Of a stretch of DNA of 45,985 bases, positions 36,208 through 43,328 are shown one piece after another. A program made the position numbers and the translations under genes. Under the pieces are notes generated by a model. It was given only the letters and a program-made list of their open reading frames with translations. It was not told where the DNA came from and did no database searches. Origin of the DNA: Xanthomonas nasturtii. Its GTDB lineage: Bacteria > Pseudomonadota > Gammaproteobacteria > Xanthomonadales > Xanthomonadaceae. Within the stretch, counting starts at the first letter, position 1, and the number at the start of each line of letters is the position of its first letter. The stretch is taken from positions 1 to 45,985 of the forward strand of contig NZ_LYMI01000032.1 of assembly GCF_001660815.1 (NCBI RefSeq), in the 5' to 3' direction.

Positions 36208-36699
36208 ATGGTCCGTATCTTTTTGTTTATTTTTTTGAATGCAATTTCACTTGGCGCTGCTTTTGGTCAAACAGCTTGTCCGGTGGGGATTGCTCCCGGC
36301 AGTCCGCAATGTGGATCTGATTCTGGTACATCGAGAGGTGATGCTCCCGCGCCTCCACCAAGGCCAACCGGTGAGTGGATAAAAACTTGGGGCGCAATTG
36401 CTAACTCAAGTACTACGGGAGGGGCCGGCACCACTGTGGGGAAATTGTCTGAAAATGAAGCAAGGCAGGCGGCTCTTCGTCAATGTGCTGCAGGTGGGGC
36501 AACTGACTGCAAAGTTAAATTGACTTATCAAAATCAATGCTCTGCTTTAGTTTCTTCGAGTTCAGAGACTTTCTTCCAAGCATCTCCGACAGAGACACGT
36601 GCAATTAATTTGGCAACGAAAAGCTGTGAGAAGAGTGACGGCGGTTTATGCAAGGTAATGTACTCAGAGTGTACGAAGCCAATCTTCAATAAATATTGA
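36208..36699 (+). CDS. DUF4189 secreted protein (copy 1)
   Basis: A 163-aa protein. The ATG at 36208 is preferred over a TTG/GTG a few codons upstream because it gives a compact signal peptide (MVRIFLFIFLNAISLGAAFG). A Pro-rich linker shared with the second copy follows (PPPRPTGEWIKTWGAIA), then a DUF4189 domain with WGAIA, LSENEARQAALRQC, CKVKLTYQNQC and ATKSCE and six or more cysteines. It is periplasmic by prediction. Function unknown. It sits directly after virB6 in both modules, so it is probably part of the protection or delivery unit. The DNA is clearly AT-richer than virB6. Confidence 0.8.
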   Translation: MVRIFLFIFLNAISLGAAFGQTACPVGIAPGSPQCGSDSGTSRGDAPAPPPRPTGEWIKTWGAIANSSTTGGAGTTVGKLSENEARQAALRQCAAGGATDCKVKLTYQNQCSALVSSSSETFFQASPTETRAINLATKSCEKSDGGLCKVMYSECTKPIFNKY

Positions 36700-36735
36700 T
36701 TGTAGCTTTATAATTCTTGGGTAAGAAGGAATTTC

Positions 36736-37362
36736 ATGCGCCTATGTTTTCTTATTCCTCTTTTAGTGGTTGCTGTTGCGGGTTTTGGCTGTGAAAGCGG
36801 GGCTCAGCAATCAGTGAATGTATCAGTTGAAAATAAAAATGAAGTTTCCGCTCGTTTGTCAAAGCCATCTTCACAAACTTCGGGAGCTCTATCTTCCGAG
36901 AAAAGCATGGCCGGTAAAGAGGGTCAGAATAAGGCTGCTTCAGCAGAAGTTCTTAAGCAAAAACAGCTCGCGCAACAATATGACGATGAATTAGAGAATG
37001 CACTGAAAGGACCTCTTGACGCTGAGCGAGTGAATTTTGGTCGGCCTACCAAGTTGCGAGATTCTCATGCTTTATGCGTAGAACGATCTGGCGGTGCTAC
37101 GCCAGATTTAATTGATTGTGATAGCGAGGAGTACAAATACCAGGATCTTCGTTTAAATCGTGTTTATCGCTCTGTGATGGCGAAGCTTGATGTCGCAAAA
37201 AAACAGAAGCTGCTGAACGAGGAAAGGGCATGGATAGTCAAGAGAGACCAGCTGTGCAATTTGAACGGTCAGCTCGGTGGCGGACAAGCAGAAGATATTG
37301 AGGAAAGTAGTTGCCGGCTGAATGCTACAGCGAGGCGTGCTGATGAGTTGGAAAAGCGATAG
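36736..37362 (+). CDS. DUF1311/LprI-family secreted protein, candidate immunity to the adjacent muramidase effector
   Basis: A 208-aa protein with a hydrophobic export signal ending near GFGCES; the lipobox is non-ideal (Gly at -3), so lipidation is uncertain. After a Ser/Lys/Gln-rich linker comes an LprI-like DUF1311 domain, about residues 115-205. It has LCVERSG, IDCDSEEYKYQDLRLNRVY, EERAWIVKRDQLCN and SCRLNATARRADEL, with spaced cysteines. LprI proteins are known as lysozyme inhibitors. The gene lies 41 bases upstream of a muramidase-type effector, which fits periplasmic immunity. AAGGA precedes the ATG. The DNA is AT-rich relative to the T4SS genes. Confidence 0.78.
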   Translation: MRLCFLIPLLVVAVAGFGCESGAQQSVNVSVENKNEVSARLSKPSSQTSGALSSEKSMAGKEGQNKAASAEVLKQKQLAQQYDDELENALKGPLDAERVNFGRPTKLRDSHALCVERSGGATPDLIDCDSEEYKYQDLRLNRVYRSVMAKLDVAKKQKLLNEERAWIVKRDQLCNLNGQLGGGQAEDIEESSCRLNATARRADELEKR

Positions 37363-37403
37363 GTGTCTAAGTGAATGTTTTTCTAAAGGAAGAGAGTTGA
37401 TAA

Positions 37404-38750
37404 ATGTCAGAGATAACGGGTTGGCATATTGGAATGACCTCATCTAGCTACGAAAGTAGTGGTCGAGGTGCCGGTACTATCTCAACCGGGAAAAACGACC
37501 ATGGTGGTGTCTCATATGGGACCTATCAATTGTCTACATCCCAAGGAACATTACAGGAGTACTTGGATCAGTCTCGCTATGGCTCTCAGTTTTCTGGTCT
37601 TGTCCCCCAAACTGATGCATTCAATGAAAGATGGAAGTCGCTTGCCAATAAGGATCCCGCATTCGCGCAGGATCAGCATGAATTTATTCGCGAGACTCAT
37701 TGCGACAAGCAGGTTGCACGCCTTACTGCAGTTGGAATGGATTTAACTGATCGAGGGCTTGCGGTACAGGATGCACTTTGGAGCACCTCGGTCCAGTTTC
37801 GGAATTTAACTCCAGGAATATTTCAAAAAGGGTTATCGGAGAAGTTTGGTGAGGGTTATCGACTCTCTGATCTTTCTGATAAGCAGATAGTGGAGGCGGT
37901 TCAAGATTATAAATATTCTCATACCGAGACATTGTTCAAGAAGTCTCCTGGCTCATGGAGCCAGCTTCGTGATCGTGCTTTAAATGAGAAACATGATCTG
38001 ATGGAGCTCGCAGAAGGCCGATTGCCGACTCATCCCTCAGCATCCAGACACCAGGCTGGACCGTCATCCAATGATGGTAAGTTAGAACAAGGCGAGCGCG
38101 ATGAGCAGGTGAAGCAGTTGCAAGGCCAACTTACGCAACTCGGTGCTGTTGGCCGCGACGGCGAGCCCTTGCACGCTGATGGTGACTTCGGCGCCAACAC
38201 CAAATACGCGGTCGAGCAATTCCAGCACGCGCGTGGTTTGCACGTAGACGGCGTGGTTGGCCAAAAGACGCAGGCAGCATTGGAACAGGCGTTGTCCCAG
38301 CATTCCAACAAACACGCGGAGCAAACGGCTTCTCCCTCCGCGCAAGCTTCATCCTCATCCGGCCCGTTGTTGTCCGACCCGCGTCATCCAGACAACGCCA
38401 TGTTCGTCGGTGCTGTCGGCAAGCTGGAGGCGTTGGGCGAGCGTGGCGGTTTCTCCGACCGTAGAGAGCTTGAACAGGCGGCCGGTCAGATCGTGTTCGA
38501 GAGCAAGGTCGCCGGCCTTCAACGCATCGACCATGTCGTGCCCAACAAGAGCGGCGACGGCTTCTTTGCAGTCCAGGGCGAGATGACCGACCCCGCGATG
38601 CGGCGTGTGTTTGTCGATCGTGATCAGGCGCAAGGACAATCGTTGGAGCAGAGTAGCCGGCAGGTCGCTGAGGAAAGTCAGCGTCAGGTACAGCAGACAG
38701 CGCATCAGACACAGCAACACGCTGAGACGCGCAGCGGCCCGACGCTGTAA
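37404..38750 (+). CDS. X-T4SS effector: VgrG3-like muramidase + PG-binding + XVIPCD
   Basis: A 448-aa antibacterial effector with no signal peptide, as expected for a VirD4-recruited substrate. Residues 1-205 resemble the C-terminal lysozyme domain of V. cholerae VgrG3, with SYESSGRGAGTISTGK and then NDHGGVSYGTYQLS. Candidate catalytic residues are Glu17 and Asp32, fifteen apart as in VgrG3. Residues 228-299 form a PG_binding_1 domain (HADGDFGANTKYAVEQFQ, VDGVVGQKTQ). Residues 322-448 form an XVIPCD (SDPRHPDNAMF, RIDHVVPNKSGDGFFAVQGE) with a Gln-rich tail. The N-terminal third is AT-rich, and composition changes sharply at the linker near 38040. Confidence 0.88.
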   Translation: MSEITGWHIGMTSSSYESSGRGAGTISTGKNDHGGVSYGTYQLSTSQGTLQEYLDQSRYGSQFSGLVPQTDAFNERWKSLANKDPAFAQDQHEFIRETHCDKQVARLTAVGMDLTDRGLAVQDALWSTSVQFRNLTPGIFQKGLSEKFGEGYRLSDLSDKQIVEAVQDYKYSHTETLFKKSPGSWSQLRDRALNEKHDLMELAEGRLPTHPSASRHQAGPSSNDGKLEQGERDEQVKQLQGQLTQLGAVGRDGEPLHADGDFGANTKYAVEQFQHARGLHVDGVVGQKTQAALEQALSQHSNKHAEQTASPSAQASSSSGPLLSDPRHPDNAMFVGAVGKLEALGERGGFSDRRELEQAAGQIVFESKVAGLQRIDHVVPNKSGDGFFAVQGEMTDPAMRRVFVDRDQAQGQSLEQSSRQVAEESQRQVQQTAHQTQQHAETRSGPTL

Positions 38751-38770
38751 GACAGATACCATTGGACATG

Positions 38771-38800
38771 TGGCCCTGGCACTGCCAGGGCCATTTTTTT
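38771..38800 (+). terminator. strong intrinsic terminator after effector 1
   Basis: A perfect 10-bp stem tggccctggc / gccagggcca (38771-38780, 38784-38793) with an act loop and a run of seven T (38794-38800). It ends the virB operon before the second module, and the virB4 remnant starts ten bases later. Confidence 0.92.
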
Positions 38801-38810
38801 GTGGCCAATT

Positions 38811-39879
38811 GCAGAAGTTCGCTCCGATCCCGACGATCTTTTTCTTCGACAAGGACCGCGGCGCGGAGATCTTCGTGCGGGCCTGCGGCGGTAACTATCT
38901 GGCGCTGGAAAACGGCTCCCCGACTGGCTTCAACCCGTTCCAGTGCGAGCGCAACGAGGCCAATACGCAGTTTCTGGCCGAATTGATCAAGGTGCTCGGC
39001 GGCAAGGCCGAATACAGTGCCCGCGAGGAAGAAGACATCTATCGCGCAGTGGAGGGCATGCTGGACACCCCCATGCATCTGCGCAGCATGAGCAACTTCC
39101 GCAAAAGCCTGCCCAATATGGGCGACGATGGCCTGTATGCGCGTCTGCGCCGCTGGACCGCCGGCAATTCGCTAGGCTGGGTGTTCGACAACCCGGTCGA
39201 CACGATCGATCTGACCCGTGCCTCCATCATCGGCTTCGACTACACCGATGTGATCGACAACGCCGAAGTGCGCGTGCCGGTGATCAACTATCTGCTGCAC
39301 CGCCTGGAAGCGTTGATTGACGGCCGCCCGCTGATCTATGTGATGGACGAGTTCTGGAAGATCCTGGACGGCAAGGGGGGATTGAAGGAATTCGCCAAGA
39401 ACAAGCAGAAGACCATCCGTAAGCAGAATGGTCTGGGCATCTTCGCCACGCAGAGCCCGGAAGATGCGCTGGCTAGCGACATTGCCGCCGCCTTGATCGA
39501 ACAGACCGCCACGATGGTGCTGTTGCCCAACCCCAATGCCAGCCGCGACGACTACATCGAAGGCCTCAAGCTGACCGATGCCGAGTACCAGGTAGTGGTG
39601 TCGCTGGATGAGCGCTCGCGCTGCTTCCTGGTCAAGCAGGGCCACGCCTCGGCGGTGTGCCAGCTTAACCTGCGTGGCATGGACGATGCGCTGTCGGTGA
39701 TTTCGTCCTCAACCGACAACATCGAGATCATGCATCAGATCCTGGCCGGCAAGGCCAGCAAACTGGGCGTCAGCGTCGATCAGCTGACGCCCGAGCAGTG
39801 GTTGAGCGATTTCTACGCCAATCGCAAGGGCTCGGGTAAGCGTAAATCGGTGAAAGACAAGGAGGCCGAAGATGCATAG
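38811..39879 (+). pseudogene. virB4 C-terminal fragment (5'-truncated duplicate)
   Basis: Matches virB4 from codon 463 to the stop, with only about twenty base differences over 1069 bases by eye, mostly silent. It keeps Walker B (LIYVMDEFWKIL) but lacks the N-terminal domain and Walker A. The fusion point is abrupt: terminator, then gtggccaatt joined to gcagaagttc. The open frame extends back into the effector end only by chance. No ribosome site or proper start is seen at the junction, so it is most likely an untranslated relic of tandem duplication. An internal start making a C-terminal ATPase fragment cannot be excluded. Confidence 0.85.
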
Positions 39880-39943
39880 TCCCCATCATCGGCAGCACAC
39901 TTTCCACGCATCAACTTCATCTGTGTCAGGAGGCAAAAACACC

Positions 39944-40693
39944 ATGGCAACCACGTTCAGGCATGTTTCCCGAGTCTTCATGGGACTTGTGTTGCTCAGC
40001 ATGGCGGGAGCGGCCAGTGCGCAGTGGGAGGTGGTCGACAAGGAGCTCAATGAGAAGGTTGAGGCAATCCGCAAGAACCAGACCATCAAGAATGGCGATG
40101 GAAAGGAATCCAGCGGCAAGGAAGTCGAGAAGCCTAAGGAAAAGATCGAGAAGATTCCCGATGACCAAGGTGTCGCAGCGTGTGCTGCTTCAACGAAGGG
40201 AACGCCCGTGTCCGATTCGCAGAAGGAATCGTGCGAGTTGATTCAACGCACTCTCAATTCGCAGTACAACTACATGGTCGCCATGTATGAGATCACCACC
40301 AAGCGTCTTGAACGCCTACGCACGATCGAGGATGAACGCAAGAAGATCGGCGACCAGAAGATCGGCGAGCTTGAGAGCAACACCAACAAACTGCTGGCGC
40401 TGAAGGCGATGATGGATATTGACCGCCAGCAGATGGAGTCGGCGATGTTTGCCTATGACAAGCGCATTGCCTACCTGACTGGGCAGCAGACAGCAGCGGC
40501 TAAGGCGGCAATGGCCGGCAAGGAACCACCAAAAAGCAATCGTTGGAGTTGGGTGCCGGACTGGGTGCCCGACGATGTGCTGAGTCTAGGTAAAACGCTC
40601 GCGGCCGGTGCAGTGATGAAGGGCGCGCTCGAGGCGATCAAGAGTGACAAGCCATCTGGCATGGAACCGCCGTTGGCAATCGATAAAGACTGA
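39944..40693 (+). CDS. virB5: VirB5 paralogue (copy 2)
   Basis: A 249-aa duplicate of the VirB5 at 34284. It keeps the same signal peptide, ribosome site (CAGGAGG) and alternative upstream ATG (39872). Middle and C-terminal parts are alike (DSQKESCELIQRTLNSQYNY, DIDRQQMESAMFAYDKR, AYLTGQQTAAAKAAMAGKEP). The segment after the signal peptide (NEKVEAIRKNQTIKNGDG) and the stretch before the C-terminal helix (SNRWSWVPDWVPDDV) differ. The frame is fully intact with mostly conservative changes, so it is likely a functional alternative VirB5, not a decaying copy. Confidence 0.8.
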   Translation: MATTFRHVSRVFMGLVLLSMAGAASAQWEVVDKELNEKVEAIRKNQTIKNGDGKESSGKEVEKPKEKIEKIPDDQGVAACAASTKGTPVSDSQKESCELIQRTLNSQYNYMVAMYEITTKRLERLRTIEDERKKIGDQKIGELESNTNKLLALKAMMDIDRQQMESAMFAYDKRIAYLTGQQTAAAKAAMAGKEPPKSNRWSWVPDWVPDDVLSLGKTLAAGAVMKGALEAIKSDKPSGMEPPLAIDKD

Positions 40694-40732
40694 AGATATG
40701 GCACGACCGGATCATGCAACGTAATCAACCCC

Positions 40733-40749
40733 GGGGCAGCGACTGCCCC
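40733..40749 (+). other. conserved hairpin before virB6 (copy 2)
   Basis: The same ggggcag-cga-ctgcccc stem-loop as at 35073-35089, 33 bases before the second virB6, in a nearly unchanged intergenic stretch. Confidence 0.5.
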
Positions 40750-40781
40750 ACGGCGCAGCCGTCTAGTGGATGTGGTGACAT

Positions 40782-41843
40782 ATGGATTTTTTGACGAACA
40801 TCGCCAACTACGAATTTTTTCGTCTGATCAACAACTACCTGCGCGATGAGATTGCGATCTTTCAGTGGGAGTTGTTGCAGCGCACGACGGCCTGGGTGGG
40901 TATGGTGTCCCTGACGGTGTTGACGCTTTGGATTTTTATCCAGGGTTATCGCATCGTGACCGGTCAGTCGCGCGAGGCGGCGATGGGCTTGGTGGTCACG
41001 GCGCTTCGCGCGGCGCTGATCATCGGATTGGCGACCAGCATGGCGCAAGGCTCTCCGCGTTTGTATTGGACGCTAACAGACGGGATCAGCTCGGCGATCA
41101 CCCGGACAGTGACGGGCAGCTCAAAAAGTCCCTACGAGGCGATCGATAAGAATTTGATGCTGATGCAAGTGGCGATGTCGGCGTTGGATCAGATCAAGAC
41201 GGGCGGTGACGAGGAGAGCAAAGATGAAAAAGACCGGGCTCGGTGGTTCACCGGTCTCGGAATGGCCGGTCCAGGCGTAGTCGCCGGCTCGATGTTGCTA
41301 CTCAACAAACTGGCCATGGCGCTGGTAGTAGGATTTGGGCCTCTGTTCATCCTGTGTCTGCTGTTTCAGGCGACGAAGTCGTTGTTCAGCAAATGGCTGC
41401 TATACGGATTGGGCACTGTGTTTTCGTTGTCGGTGTTGACCTTCACGGTGAGCTTGGCGACCAAGGTTGTGGGCGCAGTGGGCGCAGCCTTCGTTGCAAA
41501 GTGGGCATTGAACGGGTTTACGGGCGAAGGCATCAGCAGCATGGCGCTGCAGCAGGGAGGATTGGGACTGGTGCTAACGACATTGATCATAACCGCACCA
41601 CCCATGGCCGCGGCTTTCTTCCAGGGCACGCTGGGCCAGTTCACGGCCTACTCGGCGCTGGGGCAGCTGGATCGAGCGGGCCAGTCGCCGGCAGCTGGGC
41701 GGCCTTATGAGCCTGGGGCGCCGGCTAGAGATAATGATCCTAGAGATACTCATGAAAAGCACAATAGAAACGCCACAGTTCGTACTGAGACTGTTCCGAA
41801 TCAGGAGCCAAACACCGGTAGCCGTGGTATTGCAGTTAAATAG
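40782..41843 (+). CDS. virB6: VirB6 paralogue (copy 2)
   Basis: A 353-aa intact duplicate of VirB6, the same length as copy 1 and with all hydrophobic regions kept (WIFIQGYRIVTGQ, MLLLNKLAMALVVGFGPLFI, GLVLTTLIITAPPMAAAFFQ). Differences cluster in the periplasmic stretch around residues 100-118 (SPRLYWTLTDGISSAITRTV), around residue 248 (LNGFTGEG in place of MNGGSGEG) and in the polar tail after residue 310. Many silent changes show longer divergence than for the upstream virB4 fragment. Possibly an alternative channel subunit matched to this module. Confidence 0.88.
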   Translation: MDFLTNIANYEFFRLINNYLRDEIAIFQWELLQRTTAWVGMVSLTVLTLWIFIQGYRIVTGQSREAAMGLVVTALRAALIIGLATSMAQGSPRLYWTLTDGISSAITRTVTGSSKSPYEAIDKNLMLMQVAMSALDQIKTGGDEESKDEKDRARWFTGLGMAGPGVVAGSMLLLNKLAMALVVGFGPLFILCLLFQATKSLFSKWLLYGLGTVFSLSVLTFTVSLATKVVGAVGAAFVAKWALNGFTGEGISSMALQQGGLGLVLTTLIITAPPMAAAFFQGTLGQFTAYSALGQLDRAGQSPAAGRPYEPGAPARDNDPRDTHEKHNRNATVRTETVPNQEPNTGSRGIAVK

Positions 41844-41875
41844 CTTTGTGAAATTTAACGAGATATGATTAAGTC

Positions 41876-42376
41876 ATGAAATTAATATTACTGGTTATTT
41901 TAGTCTGCATTTCAGCAAGTTTATTTCCGCTGGCTGTTGGCCAAACGGCATGTCCAAGTGGTGTGGCGCCTGGTAGCCCGCAATGTGGGCCTGACTCTGG
42001 CACATCAAGGGGCGACATTCCATCGCCCCCGCCTAGGCCAACCGGTGAATGGATAAAAACTTGGGGTGCAATTGCAGGCTCAAATTCTACTGGTGAATCG
42101 GGAGCTGTTGTAGGAAAATTGTCTGAAAATGAGGCAAAAGAATCGGCGCTTCACCAATGTAATTTAGGTGGGGCAGATGATTGCAAAATAAATCTCACTT
42201 ATCGCAATCAGTGCGCCGTTATGGTTTCATCGCCCACCGATAGTTTTTTTCAGTCATCCTCGAGTGAAAAAGCAGCTGCCGAACTGGCTATGAGGAATTG
42301 TGAAAAAATTGGTGGTGGCTCATGTAGGATATTATATTCCGCCTGCTCTGATCCAATTTTTAGAAAATATCACTAA
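41876..42376 (+). CDS. DUF4189 secreted protein (copy 2)
   Basis: A 166-aa protein with signal peptide MKLILLVILVCISASLFPLA. It has the shared Pro-rich linker (PPPRPTGEWIKTWGAIA) and a DUF4189 domain with the same Cys pattern (LHQCNLGGADDCK, NLTYRNQCAV, MRNCEKIGGGSCR). It is clearly homologous to the protein at 36208 but much more diverged than the flanking virB6 pair. It is AT-rich. A TATGAT hexamer at 41864-41869 lies just upstream, without a good -35. Function unknown; the constant position after virB6 suggests a role in the module. Confidence 0.8.
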   Translation: MKLILLVILVCISASLFPLAVGQTACPSGVAPGSPQCGPDSGTSRGDIPSPPPRPTGEWIKTWGAIAGSNSTGESGAVVGKLSENEAKESALHQCNLGGADDCKINLTYRNQCAVMVSSPTDSFFQSSSSEKAAAELAMRNCEKIGGGSCRILYSACSDPIFRKYH

Positions 42377-42415
42377 ATTTTATTTTTTGGCAGATGCCGT
42401 AAGAACTGAGGGGTT

Positions 42416-43294
42416 ATGAAGGAATTTATTAAAAATGCGGATAATGGAAAATTCTTACCGTTAAGCAAATTCTTCAAGGCTTCTGTTCTTTTTGTGTGGG
42501 CTGCTTCCCTTGTTGCTTGTGCTCCACAGACTGATACGCCACGAGATCAGGTTAATTCTTCTAAAACTGCTACGGAAGCAGCTAGCGCGAGTGGATCGGC
42601 TAGCTCTACTGTGGATGTCAACAAGCATTTCACTCCGAATTCAACAGAAATTCATTCGATATTACAGGACGCGATGGACTCCGCTTACGGAGCTGCTAAC
42701 TTTGATTCATCGCGCCAATGTTGGAAGTACGAGTTTCAGGCGGGTAACGAGTCATTAGACTACTGCATGCTTGGCGTGGTCTCAAAAATTTTCAGTGACG
42801 CCGATGGGAAAACAGTCTATGTGCAAGCTCATAGTGATCCACAGGCTGAAATCTATTCGCAAGTAGACCCGGGCCTGCAGGGGCTGTTCGTTGTCGGTGT
42901 GGAGGCTGGCAGAAAAGTCAAAATGCTAGCCGCGAGGCCTGCCATCGATATGGGGCAGGCAGGTGATTGCGGTTGTCTCGATGCGAAAGTCATTCAAGTT
43001 GGGCCTGCTCGTTATGGCTGGCTTTCCACCTCGGGTGGGATATGGCAAGGGGTGCACGTGACGCGCTATTCACTCCACGTTCCCCTGGGTACGGAGATTC
43101 GTGACGTTTCGACGATCCCCCGTGTGAGCGAGAAGTCTCCTGACGAGACCAATGATCTGAAAGTCGAAACTGGCGGTAAAGTGATTGCCGGAATGTATCC
43201 GTTGGAGGTTACGCATAAGCGTGGCGACACCATCCTGGAAACTCGGTTGGTGTCTTACGACGAAGAAAAAGGAATTTACCCCTGGAGTCCTTGA
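42416..43294 (+). CDS. lipoprotein of unknown family, candidate immunity to effector 2
   Basis: A 292-aa protein with a long basic N-terminus and a good lipobox (AASLVAC, Cys near residue 35), so probably an outer-membrane or periplasmic lipoprotein. A Ser/Thr/Ala-rich tether precedes a folded domain with three cysteines (RQCWKYEFQ, DYCMLGVV, DCGCLDAK) and beta-rich segments (YGWLSTSGGIWQGVHVTRYS). No family is recognised. It is unrelated to the DUF1311 protein in the same place of module 1. It lies 34 bases upstream of the effector, on the same strand, as X-T4SS immunity genes do. GAGGGG precedes the ATG. The first third of the gene is AT-rich and the rest approaches genome composition. Confidence 0.72.
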   Translation: MKEFIKNADNGKFLPLSKFFKASVLFVWAASLVACAPQTDTPRDQVNSSKTATEAASASGSASSTVDVNKHFTPNSTEIHSILQDAMDSAYGAANFDSSRQCWKYEFQAGNESLDYCMLGVVSKIFSDADGKTVYVQAHSDPQAEIYSQVDPGLQGLFVVGVEAGRKVKMLAARPAIDMGQAGDCGCLDAKVIQVGPARYGWLSTSGGIWQGVHVTRYSLHVPLGTEIRDVSTIPRVSEKSPDETNDLKVETGGKVIAGMYPLEVTHKRGDTILETRLVSYDEEKGIYPWSP

Positions 43295-43328
43295 GTTAAT
43301 TTTAGATTTGGATTAAGGAGAAAAGTGC

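Larger units (their letters stand above)
33151..38810 (+). repeat. tandem effector module, copy 1 (virB4 C-terminus to effector)
   Basis: A 5660-base block holding the C-terminal part of virB4, virB5, virB6, DUF4189, DUF1311 immunity candidate, muramidase effector and terminator. The next block begins with the same virB4 sequence at an offset of exactly 5660 bases (33151 matches 38811, and the stop codons 34219 and 39879 match). The share of identical bases is highest in virB4, lower in virB5 and virB6, low in DUF4189, and absent over the immunity gene and effector N-terminus. It returns over the effector C-terminal half. Confidence 0.9.

Noticed and set aside
38605..38810. Open frame joining the end of effector 1 to the virB4 fragment, apparently giving a 424-aa protein.
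   Set aside because: The first 69 codons are an out-of-frame reading of the effector tail and the terminator. The frame is open by chance, and no start site is seen at the junction.
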